Notes: generated by a model not told the origin, from the sequence alone. Shown: positions 15,172 to 25,015, counted from the first letter of the stretch. The stretch: 64,000 nucleotides of DNA from an uncultured Bacteroidales bacterium (GCA_902800215.1 CADCDS010000006.1:62001-126000), one strand, 5' to 3'. Numbers and translations: made by a program.

Positions 15172-17513
15172 TGATGAGTCCGTTGCTTCCCATCATCATA
15201 GGCATCGATACGATCGCCAGTTCGTTTTTTGGTCAGTGGTATCAAACCACTGACCTTGCGCATTATTTGGATAACGGGTCCGCATACACGGTATATGAAG
15301 CGGAGACGACGGGGGAGTGGGATCTGAATAACCGGTTGGTGTTCTCGATAGCGGGCAACTCGTTCCGTCAGAACAAATACCATTTGAACGGTATGCGTAT
15401 CGACAGCCGGACGATGCCGGGAGACATGCTGCTGCATACCCAGATGGATCGCACGCGTCTGGCGCTGGACTACCATGACGGGGAACTGTTTTTTGAAGAC
15501 GACTCGGTGCAGGCGCAGACGCTTCGTCTGACGGGCAATATCGGTAACTTAGGCGGAATCAGTCCCGGTACAAGGCAGTTGATTAACCTGTTCCACTCGT
15601 CCGGCGAAGAGCGCACGATGGACAGTCGGCCGGTGGAGATGCGTAACCATACCGTAGGGGCCGGCACGGTGGATGCTACGTTTGCAGTCGGAGGGTGCTA
15701 CCAGCATGTGTACGGGTATTATTCCCGGCGTAAGGTGACGGCTTTTGACCACACGGGTATCAGCGGAATGTACGATGCGGATAATTTCAGAGCGCAAGTG
15801 GATGGCGCGTTACCGCATAACTTGCATTATTTTGCCGTTGTGAACGGTCGCACGGATTACGGGTCGGAATTCTATTACAATGCCAATGAGGTGGCGACCC
15901 AGTTAAGCGGTCAAGCCGGTCTGTATCACACCCATCGTTTTGCGAACCAGGGTACGTTGGTGACCGGACTGAGTTACGAGATCAATGCCTTGCGGCATGA
16001 CAGTCTGTGCTTTTCTCGTAACCTGTTAGACCAGGACGGCGAAGCGTTTGAACCCTGGTACGCTGACGGACGGTTGCACAGCGTGAACCTGAGTGTGCAG
16101 TATGACCAACCGCTGTTACCGTGGTTACGACTCCATGCGGAGGGATATAACTCTTTGCTGCATTTCAAACCCACTACGACGAATTGGTCCAATGCGATCT
16201 ATATGCAGTCGATTGCGGACTCTGTGCCTACGGGACTCTATACTTACTATTGGCAGAGCGCACCGTTCACCGCCGGAATCTTGGAGAATGAAGTGACGGT
16301 GAATGGAGAATGGGCTACGGATTACGGGTTACGGGTATTTGGTCATGCGGGTGTGTCGCTGGACGGCGTGGTGTTAGGTAACGGACGAACGGTGATCAGT
16401 CCGAATCTATTAGCGAAAGTAGGTCTAACGTACCAGCCGGTATGGTGGTTCGGTTTCGGTGTTTCGGTCAGTCACCACCGGATGAGTTACACCTGGAACG
16501 AGGTGCAGTACCTGAGTTCAGAATATCTGAACGGTGAACGGTTAGCGGTTAGCGGTGAGCGGTTAGCGGAGACGGGAGGAAAGTATCGTACAATAGATAA
16601 GACTTTATGGCGGAAGCAACCTTCGTATGCGGTGCTGGATCTGCCGATACGGTTCACGTTCGGTAAGAGCAGGGCACATGAGTTCGCCTTACTCAACTCC
16701 ATCCGCAAGTATTATAACCTGTGGTTCACGGACTCGACGATGACGGTGACGACCCAGCCGCTGGATCTGATGTCTTCACGCGTAGGCGCGCGTACTCCTT
16801 ATTATATGTCGAACACGGTGCAATATACGTACCGGGGTAGGAAATGGTACGTGATGGCCAGTTGGCAGAGTTACCTGATGGCCGGTTTGAGTACCTTAGG
16901 CAACGGACCGCTGCATAATAACATCGGTTCGTTATCCGAGACTTCGGCGTATGCGGAGACGTACAGGGCTCTGAGCGAAGGGGATAAGCCGTATCAGGGA
17001 AACAGCCGGTTGAACCAGGACAAGTCGTTTATCCTCCGCCTGCAAGTGACCTACAACGCGTGCAAGTATTTCTCCATCGGTCTGAACGGTAAGTTCAAAG
17101 ACGGTCAGGCCTTTACCACCTTCACCGCTGTACCGAAGACGGAGGACGGTAAGACCGAAGTGACGCTTATCCCGTCGGATGCACGCGGCATCAACATGGT
17201 CAATAACGCATTCGGTAAACGGAAAGACGCGTTTTTCAATATCGAGTTGAGGGCCACCGGTCGATGGTGGGTGAACGAAGTGCCGATGAGTGTGGAGGTG
17301 CTGTGCTACAATATCTATGACTTCGGAACGGCACTGACGGAATATACGTTTGACAACTACGATCACCCGACCTATCCGCATTGGACGGTGGACCGGGGGA
17401 TAAAGTCCATGAAGGACAGTCGGACCTCGATGAGTCTGTGTATTCCGAGAGGACTACTCGTCACGTTCCGGGTCGGACTGGAGAAAGATCAGCACCATAC
17501 CCACCGCCCATAG
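15171..17513 (+). CDS. TonB-receptor-like outer-membrane beta-barrel protein
   Basis: This protein of about 780 residues has a plug-like N-terminal part (NKYHLNGMRIDSRTMPGDML) followed by alternating aromatic strands and long loops ending in amphipathic beta segments, as in TonB-dependent receptors. The carboxypeptidase-like domain and TonB box of SusC-type proteins were not seen, and the N-terminal signal peptide is weak. Ligand is unknown. ATG 15171 overlaps the dnaJ stop (TGATG); ATG 15174 is an alternative. A word repeat (16529-16570) encodes LNGERLAVSGERLAETGG, probably in a surface loop. The last 60 bases overlap the oppositely directed O-antigen ligase gene, an unusual tail-to-tail coding overlap. 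Confidence 0.7.
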   Translation: MMSPLLPIIIGIDTIASSFFGQWYQTTDLAHYLDNGSAYTVYEAETTGEWDLNNRLVFSIAGNSFRQNKYHLNGMRIDSRTMPGDMLLHTQMDRTRLALDYHDGELFFEDDSVQAQTLRLTGNIGNLGGISPGTRQLINLFHSSGEERTMDSRPVEMRNHTVGAGTVDATFAVGGCYQHVYGYYSRRKVTAFDHTGISGMYDADNFRAQVDGALPHNLHYFAVVNGRTDYGSEFYYNANEVATQLSGQAGLYHTHRFANQGTLVTGLSYEINALRHDSLCFSRNLLDQDGEAFEPWYADGRLHSVNLSVQYDQPLLPWLRLHAEGYNSLLHFKPTTTNWSNAIYMQSIADSVPTGLYTYYWQSAPFTAGILENEVTVNGEWATDYGLRVFGHAGVSLDGVVLGNGRTVISPNLLAKVGLTYQPVWWFGFGVSVSHHRMSYTWNEVQYLSSEYLNGERLAVSGERLAETGGKYRTIDKTLWRKQPSYAVLDLPIRFTFGKSRAHEFALLNSIRKYYNLWFTDSTMTVTTQPLDLMSSRVGARTPYYMSNTVQYTYRGRKWYVMASWQSYLMAGLSTLGNGPLHNNIGSLSETSAYAETYRALSEGDKPYQGNSRLNQDKSFILRLQVTYNACKYFSIGLNGKFKDGQAFTTFTAVPKTEDGKTEVTLIPSDARGINMVNNAFGKRKDAFFNIELRATGRWWVNEVPMSVEVLCYNIYDFGTALTEYTFDNYDHPTYPHWTVDRGIKSMKDSRTSMSLCIPRGLLVTFRVGLEKDQHHTHRP
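16529..16570. repeat. Word repeat (GGTTAGCGGTGAGCGG type) in the barrel gene
   Basis: Four to five copies of CGGTTAG/CGGTGAG lie in frame. The same word family recurs at 48693-48733. Confidence 0.85.
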
Positions 17514-18698
17514 GGCGATGCCGCAGAACTTACCGAACATACAGTCGGTGAACATATTGAATAGAAAAAGAGTCGTAAAGAGGATGGCAGTCTGCCGTCC
17601 TTTTTTTCGTGCACACAGTGGCACGGAGAGCCAGGCGATGAGGAACAGAATCAAACCCGGAATACCGATCTCCATGAGTTCTTCCAAGTACTGGTTATGG
17701 GCATGAAATGCTTTTTGGGAATAGTATTCAAAACCTGCCTCGGCATATTGCTGCGACAGATAAGCGGCACTCTGTCCGGCTCCTAAACCGTGGGCGAGAT
17801 AGTCGGAAGGATGTTGCAGCGCCGCACCCCAGATATTATACCGGATGTCATGGTTATAACTCATCTCCCGCATTTCGGTGATGTCACTGATGTGCACGGA
17901 TTGCATACGGGGATTGAGGGTGAGCAGGGTTATTCCCAACGCCACACCGGCCAGTGCAATACCGGTGCCATAGACCCGGCGATGTTTAAGCGGAAGGCAG
18001 AAGATAGCACCGATGGCGATCAGCACCACGGCGGTGAGGATGGATTGCCGGGAAGTGGTGAACGGAATGGAAGAGAGCATCACCAGCAGGGTGGGGATCA
18101 GCACTTTCAGCCGATGGCGATACAACCGGAAGGCGACGATGGCACCGAAGAGTTCGATGCTGCACAGGAAGAGCCGGTGCTTAAAATGGGAGATGTTCTC
18201 GGAGAAGAACGTCCACCAGTCCGGATGTTGGATCCAGTCCTCTTGCAAGGCCCAAGTAGGCACGATTTCCGGATGCAGATAGAGGGCGGTCATCCACAGG
18301 AGCCAGATAGGGATAGCAGCGACGCAGGAGAAGACGAGTGTCTTACCGATGGTAGTCCATTGGTACTGCTCGTTCACTCCCCATAGACCGACGGGGATAA
18401 GCAGTCCGAAGGTCATATACCGTTCCATCTGCCAAGCCCATGCAGCACTGTCGGAAGCCCACAGACCGGAGAGGAGTTTGAAACCGAACCAGGCACCGAA
18501 AAGGAGGAAGGGTAATTTGAGATTGGAGATTGGAGATTGGAGATTGGAGATTTGGAGCCAGCGGAACTCGAGGAACCAGGTGATGATCCACAGCACTACC
18601 GCCCAACGCAGGAAGAGTTGGGGGAAAGGCAGCAGGGCCACCACTGCCAGGAAGAGTCCGTAGTTGATACGGCCCATGATGTGTCTATACCGATTCAT
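17454..18698 (-). CDS. O-antigen ligase/polymerase (Wzy/WaaL-like) membrane protein
   Basis: This multi-pass inner-membrane protein has about 414 residues and roughly ten hydrophobic segments, plus the Wzy_C/O-antigen-ligase pattern of a long periplasmic loop and FHAHNQYLEELMEIGIPGL near the C-terminus. The family joins or polymerises O-antigen or other glycans on the periplasmic side. ATG 18698 is preferred; 18731 would add 11 residues. It overlaps the upstream glycosyltransferase-kinase gene by 14 bases and is the last gene of the ten-gene operon. A word repeat (18518-18557) puts ISNLQSPISNLKLP into a cytoplasmic or loop segment between helices. Confidence 0.85.
   Translation of the reverse strand: MNRYRHIMGRINYGLFLAVVALLPFPQLFLRWAVVLWIITWFLEFRWLQISNLQSPISNLKLPFLLFGAWFGFKLLSGLWASDSAAWAWQMERYMTFGLLIPVGLWGVNEQYQWTTIGKTLVFSCVAAIPIWLLWMTALYLHPEIVPTWALQEDWIQHPDWWTFFSENISHFKHRLFLCSIELFGAIVAFRLYRHRLKVLIPTLLVMLSSIPFTTSRQSILTAVVLIAIGAIFCLPLKHRRVYGTGIALAGVALGITLLTLNPRMQSVHISDITEMREMSYNHDIRYNIWGAALQHPSDYLAHGLGAGQSAAYLSQQYAEAGFEYYSQKAFHAHNQYLEELMEIGIPGLILFLIAWLSVPLCARKKGRQTAILFTTLFLFNMFTDCMFGKFCGIALWAVGMVLIFLQSDPERDE
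18518..18557. repeat. Word repeat (GAGATTGGAGATTGG type) in the O-antigen ligase gene
   Basis: Four near-perfect copies of GAGATTG/GAGATTTG units lie in frame. The same word is found at 50457-50488 and 50644-50677. Confidence 0.9.
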
Positions 18699-19992
18699 AA
18701 CCTTGTTGCAGTTGTCTAAGTCCCTGTTCACCGATGCGTGTCAACCGCTCAAAAGGATCTCCCGGTACGTGCTTGCGCCAACGGATGCGGTTGAGGTCAA
18801 TGATCTGAATATGCGTACCGTCCTCATTAAACAAGATGTTTCCTTGCGAGTAATCCCGATGCCAGCAACCGTCTTGCCTTAGTTGCGCCGTGAACCGGCC
18901 GATGGCAAAGAGTATCTCATCCCGTTGGGGAAAATGCGGATCGTCGATCAGTTCCTTGAAGGTATGGGTGCAGGAGGATAATTCACAGGCATACCAACTC
19001 TGCCGTAGCACTCCGCAGACCCGTATTTCTTTGTATGCAATGGGTTGCGGTGTCCGTTCCTGCAACCGCAAGGCGTTCTCATAACTGCGACGGGCTTTGC
19101 TTGTTCCGAACCAGCCGTACCAGATACCTCGCAGGATATTGGGTGTGCGGAACTGTTTAACGACTACCCCTTGTGTCAACCGCAGGATGTTCCGCCGTGC
19201 ATCGATGATCTCGCCTTCGTTCCAGCGGTCAAACGTACCCACCTGGTGCACGGAACGGAAGAAGTTAAGAAACTTACTCCAGGAACGATGGTAATGCAAC
19301 GGTCCGACTAAATAGCGCTGCATATATTCCGGATGCCGCCGGTTGATGGCATCGACGATGAGGCGTTTTTGTGCTTTGGCCGTGCGCCGTCTGGACTGCG
19401 CTTGCACGCGGTAGTACAAACCTGTTTCCGGTAGACGGATGTAGCTGCCACCGAGTGACATGATGCTTAACCAGAAATCCCAGTCTTCCCGGTAGATCTC
19501 CTCTTCGCAGAATCCGCCTACGCGTTGCCAATCGGCTTTGCGGAAGAGGGAAGAGATGTGAATCATGTTCTTGCGTGCCAGTAGGGCAGGACTGTATGCC
19601 GGCAGTTTCCATATGCCTTGCTTATCTCCGATGAACTCCGCTTGGCATCCCACCACGCGTACGTCGGGCGTCATGGCCTTGACGGCATGCTCGATGTAGG
19701 TAGGACCGATGCGATCATCGGCGTCCAGCGGTAAGATATACTCGCCTTGTGCTTTTTGAATGGCCTTATTTCGGGCGGCACTGACACCGGCGTTGGTTTG
19801 ATGGAACACCTTCACTTCGGCATGGGTAGCCGCAAACGCTTTCGCTTTCGCCAAGGATGTGTCGGTGCTTCCGTCATCGACGACGATCACTTCGATCGGC
19901 CGGTAGGACGATTCGACGGCACTATTGAGGCACGCCCGGATGAAGGGTGCGGCATTGTACAGGGGCACTATGACGGAGACGAGCGGTTTCAT
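18685..19992 (-). CDS. Family 2 glycosyltransferase fused to a WaaP/Kdo-kinase-like domain
   Basis: The 435-residue protein has an N-terminal GT-A domain (VSVIVPLYNAAPFIRACLNS, VVDDGSTD, LPLDADDRIGP) and a C-terminal kinase-like half. The latter contains HRDYSQGNILFNEDG and IIDLNRIRW, which match the catalytic loop and metal-binding motif of the lipopolysaccharide kinase (WaaP/Kdo) family. A single chain that adds a sugar and phosphorylates a sugar in LPS or capsule synthesis is plausible. It overlaps the upstream glycosyltransferase gene by four bases and the downstream ligase gene by 14. Confidence 0.8.
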   Translation of the reverse strand: MKPLVSVIVPLYNAAPFIRACLNSAVESSYRPIEVIVVDDGSTDTSLAKAKAFAATHAEVKVFHQTNAGVSAARNKAIQKAQGEYILPLDADDRIGPTYIEHAVKAMTPDVRVVGCQAEFIGDKQGIWKLPAYSPALLARKNMIHISSLFRKADWQRVGGFCEEEIYREDWDFWLSIMSLGGSYIRLPETGLYYRVQAQSRRRTAKAQKRLIVDAINRRHPEYMQRYLVGPLHYHRSWSKFLNFFRSVHQVGTFDRWNEGEIIDARRNILRLTQGVVVKQFRTPNILRGIWYGWFGTSKARRSYENALRLQERTPQPIAYKEIRVCGVLRQSWYACELSSCTHTFKELIDDPHFPQRDEILFAIGRFTAQLRQDGCWHRDYSQGNILFNEDGTHIQIIDLNRIRWRKHVPGDPFERLTRIGEQGLRQLQQGYESV

Positions 19993-20693
19993 ATCTTATC
20001 GCGACCTTGGGTCAGTTTTCGCCAGTAGTATAAGAGCGGATTCGTATATTTGAGTTGTTTCCACGGGCGGCTGGAATGGGGATAATGCCGAACCGGCGTG
20101 TCGGTGCACAGGATGTTGCGGAATCCGCTTTGCCGGGAGAGTTTGGATATCGTTACGTCGAACCAGTCTTTGGTAGGATCTAAGTTGTTAAAATCCACGG
20201 TTTCCAGCATGGGTTCCGTCATCAGGGTGCAGCAGAAAGAGAGGCGTTTATGGGTTTCTATCGCTCCTTTGGCATACCGCCGTGCGTACGCATAGGGGAA
20301 ATTGATCGCACCCTCTTCGTTCGTAGTCACCGCCGCCACCATACCCACTTTCGCCTTTCGCCCTTCGTGTATTAACCGATCGATGGTATCGGGTTGCACA
20401 ACGACGTCACTCTCCACAATGAGTAGCGGTGCATGGGTGTCTAATGCCCGTTGCCGCATGGTCTGCAACAGCAGCAGGTAGTTAGGCGAGGGATGATCGG
20501 TGAGGTCGGCCACATCGATGCAGTCGAAATGCAGTTCCTCTGCCAAAGCATGCAGACGAGCGGTGTTTTCCGCAGTGGAGTTATCATTCCAGATCGTTAC
20601 GGCATGACCCTCCAATGCACGCAAAGCCATCTCCGCCGTCTCAATGGAGTCCTTCACCGGCATTATAATATGTACCATTTTGTCATTTACCAT
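19989..20693 (-). CDS. Glycosyltransferase, GT2-like
   Basis: The 234-residue protein begins with the GT-A nucleotide-sugar fold (VHIIMPVKDSIETAEMALRA, then IWNDNSTAENT) and has LLIVESDVVVQ at the place of the metal-binding D-x-D. It likely adds a sugar to a cell-surface glycan on the cytoplasmic side. ATG 20693 or ATG 20678 may be used; the region around both is a word repeat (20672-20710). Its stop overlaps the next gene by four bases. Confidence 0.75.
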   Translation of the reverse strand: MVNDKMVHIIMPVKDSIETAEMALRALEGHAVTIWNDNSTAENTARLHALAEELHFDCIDVADLTDHPSPNYLLLLQTMRQRALDTHAPLLIVESDVVVQPDTIDRLIHEGRKAKVGMVAAVTTNEEGAINFPYAYARRYAKGAIETHKRLSFCCTLMTEPMLETVDFNNLDPTKDWFDVTISKLSRQSGFRNILCTDTPVRHYPHSSRPWKQLKYTNPLLYYWRKLTQGRDKI

Positions 20694-20710
20694 TTACCAA
20701 TTACCATTTT
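20672..20710. repeat. Word repeat (ATTTACCATTTACCAATTACC type)
   Basis: Copies of CATTTAC/CAATTAC cover the end of the Wzi-like gene and the start of the glycosyltransferase gene, including both candidate start codons. Confidence 0.75.
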
Positions 20711-22174
20711 CTTACTGATCGTTATCTGTGCACCGAACGAGTTTCCGAATTGCGTACCTATATCGGCGGCTAAGTGGATACCGAAATCCATTCCCCACGC
20801 TTGCTCCACATGTTTGTTCACTTCTAAGAGCAGCGCCGTGTTGGTACTCAGCACCTGCCGGGAAGTGGGATCGTTACCGTAGTTGCGAGCATAGGATGCT
20901 TTGAGGCGGTATTGAAAACCGTATATATCTCCACGCACACCGAAATGGTGTACTCGAACCCGGCTGTTGAGGGTATGGATGGTGCCGTCGGTGTTATAGA
21001 CCGGAGAGGTGATGAACGGTGTTCCCATAGAGCGGTAGAAATAGTTCCAACCATTTTTGAAAACGCTGTTCTGATAGTAACTGTCATTGCCGGCATAGCA
21101 TAGTCCGTCCCGGTCGTGCCACGGTCCGCTTTGGTCGGTGGTGTTCAAAAACTCATAGGTGAATCCTTGGATGAATGGCCAGCGTGTTTGTTTAAAACCG
21201 ATACCCCATAGTCCGTCAGCGATATTCTGTCCGTTTCCGATGAAAGCGAAGTTATCTTCAAAGAAATTCTGCCAGTACGCATTGATTTCCCATCCTTTTC
21301 CTTTGGTTGTGAGCATCAGTTGCTGTGACCCCACATGGTTTCCCTGTGCATTCCGTTGGTCATTAGCCATGACCCCACCGGCATGGGCCATGAGCACATT
21401 GCGGAACGCTTCCCATCCGCTACCTATATCGCCGAAAAGAGGACTGATACCTCCCCACTGGGCTGCATGATGAAACTCATAGGAGATGTTCACCGGTAGT
21501 CGTCCACCGAACCGCACGGCAGCGAACTTATGATGGAGGAAGCTATGCTTCATATAGATGTTATCCGCCATCCACGCGTGGGTGATACCGCCCTTGATCT
21601 CAAAATAGCCGTAACAACCGGGGAAGGGCACGTAACGGTCGATACCCACTGTGATACGCGGCAGGGGATGACTGTTTCCGGAGAAGATCATCGATCCCAT
21701 ACTGAGCGCCGTGTCCTGCGTCTCGTAGATAAGCGGTTGGATGCCGGCGGTGATGTCGAAGATATACAGCCGCAGATGGGCGTAGAGTTGATTGAAATAA
21801 CCGGTGCCTTTGGCCGGATATTCCACCCGTCCGGTCAGTAGCACCGCAAAGTCATAGTCCCACCAGCGCTGCGGATGCACGGCTTGTTTATAAATGCCGG
21901 CGGTGAGGTTACCGCTGAAAGGAGAGGTACTGATGTCGCCATGGGTGTTGCTCACCAGCCAGAACGGCGCATAGGTGCCGGACGATGCGACGGCACTGAT
22001 ACCGAAGTATCCCCGTACCGTGTCCTGACCGGCCGGTACGCTATCTTGGATGGCGGTAGGCCACCAGTCCCAACTCAAACGACGCGCCTGTGCGCTGAGG
22101 CTGAGTAGTAATAATCCTATGACAAGCAGTTTATTCTTCAAAATAGTATAATTCGTTTTGCACTTTCCATTCAT
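20687..22174 (-). CDS. Capsule assembly Wzi-family outer-membrane protein
   Basis: This 495-residue protein has an N-terminal signal peptide (KNKLLVIGLLLLSLSAQA) and many amphipathic beta segments with aromatic ends, as in Wzi-type 18-strand barrels that hold capsule or exopolysaccharide to the surface. Segments such as FGISAVASSGTYAPFWLVSN at the start and the DLSF-like C-terminal strands support the family. The first ATG lies inside the kelch gene, giving a 44-base overlap. The neighbours are glycan-building enzymes. Confidence 0.75.
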   Translation of the reverse strand: MNGKCKTNYTILKNKLLVIGLLLLSLSAQARRLSWDWWPTAIQDSVPAGQDTVRGYFGISAVASSGTYAPFWLVSNTHGDISTSPFSGNLTAGIYKQAVHPQRWWDYDFAVLLTGRVEYPAKGTGYFNQLYAHLRLYIFDITAGIQPLIYETQDTALSMGSMIFSGNSHPLPRITVGIDRYVPFPGCYGYFEIKGGITHAWMADNIYMKHSFLHHKFAAVRFGGRLPVNISYEFHHAAQWGGISPLFGDIGSGWEAFRNVLMAHAGGVMANDQRNAQGNHVGSQQLMLTTKGKGWEINAYWQNFFEDNFAFIGNGQNIADGLWGIGFKQTRWPFIQGFTYEFLNTTDQSGPWHDRDGLCYAGNDSYYQNSVFKNGWNYFYRSMGTPFITSPVYNTDGTIHTLNSRVRVHHFGVRGDIYGFQYRLKASYARNYGNDPTSRQVLSTNTALLLEVNKHVEQAWGMDFGIHLAADIGTQFGNSFGAQITISKKMVIGKW

Positions 22175-23099
22175 CGGTCTCGCCTAAACCGAAATAGATC
22201 CGTTTGCCGGAGGTGAAACAGATGTGGTTCATCAGTCCCTGCGGCATGATGGCTACATATGTCCATTGATCCGTCAGCGGATCATATCGCCGGATGTCTT
22301 GCAGCACTTCGCCCGTGGTGTTGACCCCTCCGTAATGGAGTCCGCCGCAGAGGTAGATATAGTCATTGGTAGCCGCTGAAGCAGCCAGTGTCCGTGTGCG
22401 ACCGGGTACGGGAGTGCGTTTCTCCCACCGGGTGCCGTCCACCAGTTCCGCCCACCAGTCCAGACTGTACCGATAGTATCCTGTGCCCATGAAATGGCGG
22501 TGTTGACAAGTGGTTCCGGTGCCTCCGAACGAACGGGTGGGGTAACCGTGGAAGGAGACGTTGACGTCGATGGAGTCCCAGCGGTCGGTAGCGATATCAT
22601 AGCGGAAGAAATCCCGGCGGTACTGGTAACAGAAACCATAACCGACATACAGTTTGTCGGTGCCTGTAAATGCCGTCGCACGGTCCGTGTAGCGGTTGGG
22701 ATAGGGGGCTAAGGCTTTCCATGTGTCGGTGGAAGGCGTATATTCCCACCAGTCTTGGAAGAAGGAGGTGTCGTTCTTATAGGTGCCGTTAAATCCGAGA
22801 CCGATATACACCTTATCTTCCTTCACACAAGCCGTGGCATTGACACGTGGGGACAGCGGTGTGGCACCTAAAGCGGTCCAAGAGTCCGTTACCGGATCGT
22901 ATTGCCAGAGGTCATTTTGGGCAATGTTACTGCTGTCCCTGCCGGCGAAGACATAGGCCCGGTTGTTGACCACAAAAGCGGTGGCACAGGCACGTGCCGA
23001 AGGCATGGACGCACAACGATGGAGAGTCACATCCAAGTCAGGTTGGGCACTGCAGGCCACGAACAAAAGCACTATGAGCAAATATCCTAATTTTCGCAT
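22131..23099 (-). CDS. Kelch-repeat lipoprotein
   Basis: The 322-residue protein has a lipoprotein signal (LLIVLLFVAC, Cys16). It then has about six kelch blades with the usual pattern, for example NNRAYVFAGRDSS...YDPVTDSWTAL and NDYIYLCGGLHYGG...YDPLTDQWTYV. It is probably a six-bladed beta-propeller held in the outer membrane, with a binding role. Its start overlaps the stop of the LtaS-like gene by 13 bases. The ligand is unknown; sialic-acid mutarotase (NanM-like) is an alternative fold relative, but the context does not support it. Confidence 0.75.
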   Translation of the reverse strand: MRKLGYLLIVLLFVACSAQPDLDVTLHRCASMPSARACATAFVVNNRAYVFAGRDSSNIAQNDLWQYDPVTDSWTALGATPLSPRVNATACVKEDKVYIGLGFNGTYKNDTSFFQDWWEYTPSTDTWKALAPYPNRYTDRATAFTGTDKLYVGYGFCYQYRRDFFRYDIATDRWDSIDVNVSFHGYPTRSFGGTGTTCQHRHFMGTGYYRYSLDWWAELVDGTRWEKRTPVPGRTRTLAASAATNDYIYLCGGLHYGGVNTTGEVLQDIRRYDPLTDQWTYVAIMPQGLMNHICFTSGKRIYFGLGETDEWKVQNELYYFEE

Positions 23100-25015
23100 G
23101 GCAGGATCAGTTCGTTATGCATCACGCGGTGGATGTATTGTTGAATATAAGCCTTCAGATAATCCGTCATGGGTTGGATATGCACGGTGTCGATCTGATC
23201 GGCGATATTATTCTTTAAACACCGGTCGGATTGGAAGTTATATGCACCGATGAGTTGGTTTCCGTCATATTGCAGCAGCAGCGAATCGGAGAAGATCTGA
23301 AAGACCGTCGCATTATAATTGACGGCATAAGGATGGGTTTTGGTGACCGTCAACGCATCTTCGCCAAAGGCGATGTAGGGCTTATCGTACCCGATGTAGC
23401 TCAGTACTGATGGCATAATATCCGTTTGGCAGATGACGGTGTTGGTCGTTGCCGGCAGACCCTGGGGATGGAAGAAAGCGATGGGTATCTCAAAGAGTCC
23501 TTTGGCGTTGCTGTATTCCGGCATAGCACTCTCGTTGGTATGATCAGCGGTGAGCACAAAGAGGGTATGGTCAAACCAAGGTTTGGTACGAATGGAGTCA
23601 AAGAAAGTACGCAAGGCATGGTCGGTGTAACCGATCGTCTGATGGATGGGCAGGTTTCCTTTCGGGAACGTGTCTTTGTACGCCGCCGGCACTTTGAACG
23701 GATGATGACTGGAAGCCGTGAAGACGGCGGTCATGAAGGGTTGAGGCAGGGTGTCCATGATGCGTGCGTAGTATTGCAAGAAAGGTTCATCCCAGATAGC
23801 CCAGGTACCATCGAAAGCTTCGGGACCGTCGTATTCATCTTTTCCGTAATAGTTCTCAAAACCGGCACTTCGTGCGTAGGCTTGAAAACCCATACTGCCG
23901 TTCGGTGCCCCATGGAAGAACGCCGTGCGATAACCTTTCTGCCGAACGCAATCTGCGATAGAAGAGACGGCGTTGGTGGAATAGGGCGTGACGATATAGG
24001 ACTCAATGAGCATCGGGATGGAGGATAAGATCGACGGCATGGCGTCAATGCTCTTCCGCCCGGAAGCGAAGGAGTAGGGATAGGTGACGGAGTGTGCTAA
24101 CAACGAGTCCAGGAAAGGCGTGTAACCGGTGTAACCGGGGATGTCCCGGTTGTAAAAACCGATATATTCCTTATTAAACGACTCAAGGATGATGACGACG
24201 ATGTTATCCGTGACGGGTGCTGTAGCCACCGGCTGATGTACGGGTGTCATATGCTGCGGTAACTCGTCTTGTGAGAAATAGTTCTTCTCTTCAAACCGTG
24301 CCGGCACGATGGATTGGATCATGGAGAACGGGGTGTTGAGCACCAGGGCGCATTCCCGTGGGGTATTGACATACTGCATGGCATTGCTGATGGTGATGGG
24401 TCGCGTATATCGGCCAAAACCACCGCGGATACCGATGACGGAGAAATAGACAAAGAGGATAAGGATCACACTCTCCCGGGTGTAATAGACCCAAGTGCGG
24501 GTGGGGGTGAGTGTGTACCGGCGGCGGGTACCGAGGATAAGCAGGGTGATGACCAGAATGAGGATCAACACTAAGTACCAATAATGAGCGATACTCTCGG
24601 TGAGTATGCTGCCTAAGTTGGTGTCATTGCCGAACTCCTGAAAGAACGTGCAGGTGGTGCGGCGGTCGGTGAACGGAATATAACCGATGTCAATGGTGTT
24701 GATGAATAGACCGATGCTGTTGGGAATCCAGAAGAGCCACGGAAGCGTCTTTTGAAAACGGGAATCTTGCCGCCAACGATCCGGAAGAGGAAGTAAAGCG
24801 ACGAGGATATAGAGCGAACTGAGATAGAGGATGGCGGAGAGGTCAAAGCGCATGCCGCCACGCAGCATTTCAAGGAGGTGCGCAAAACTGACATCGGGAA
24901 ACATCGTGCGGTCAATGAAGAAACAGCATAGACGCAGGAAAGAGTACAGCGCCATCACCAGCAGGATGTTGGTGACAACGACTGTAAGCGGATGTTTCCA
25001 GAATGATTTTGCCAT
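23087..25015 (-). CDS. LtaS-like sulfatase-fold phosphotransferase
   Basis: The 642-residue protein has about five N-terminal membrane helices (residues 10-190) and a periplasmic sulfatase-fold domain. Metal and active-site features are visible: NIVVIILESFNKEYIGFY, then SGRKSIDAMPSILSSIP where the nucleophile is expected, and LFVLTADHTNES. The family includes lipoteichoic acid synthase, opgB-like and phosphoethanolamine transferases, which move phosphoglycerol or similar groups onto envelope glycans. The exact donor is not clear; in a Gram-negative glycan operon, decoration of LPS or capsule is likely. ATG overlaps the lptB stop (TAATG). Confidence 0.8.
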   Translation of the reverse strand: MAKSFWKHPLTVVVTNILLVMALYSFLRLCCFFIDRTMFPDVSFAHLLEMLRGGMRFDLSAILYLSSLYILVALLPLPDRWRQDSRFQKTLPWLFWIPNSIGLFINTIDIGYIPFTDRRTTCTFFQEFGNDTNLGSILTESIAHYWYLVLILILVITLLILGTRRRYTLTPTRTWVYYTRESVILILFVYFSVIGIRGGFGRYTRPITISNAMQYVNTPRECALVLNTPFSMIQSIVPARFEEKNYFSQDELPQHMTPVHQPVATAPVTDNIVVIILESFNKEYIGFYNRDIPGYTGYTPFLDSLLAHSVTYPYSFASGRKSIDAMPSILSSIPMLIESYIVTPYSTNAVSSIADCVRQKGYRTAFFHGAPNGSMGFQAYARSAGFENYYGKDEYDGPEAFDGTWAIWDEPFLQYYARIMDTLPQPFMTAVFTASSHHPFKVPAAYKDTFPKGNLPIHQTIGYTDHALRTFFDSIRTKPWFDHTLFVLTADHTNESAMPEYSNAKGLFEIPIAFFHPQGLPATTNTVICQTDIMPSVLSYIGYDKPYIAFGEDALTVTKTHPYAVNYNATVFQIFSDSLLLQYDGNQLIGAYNFQSDRCLKNNIADQIDTVHIQPMTDYLKAYIQQYIHRVMHNELILPCEN

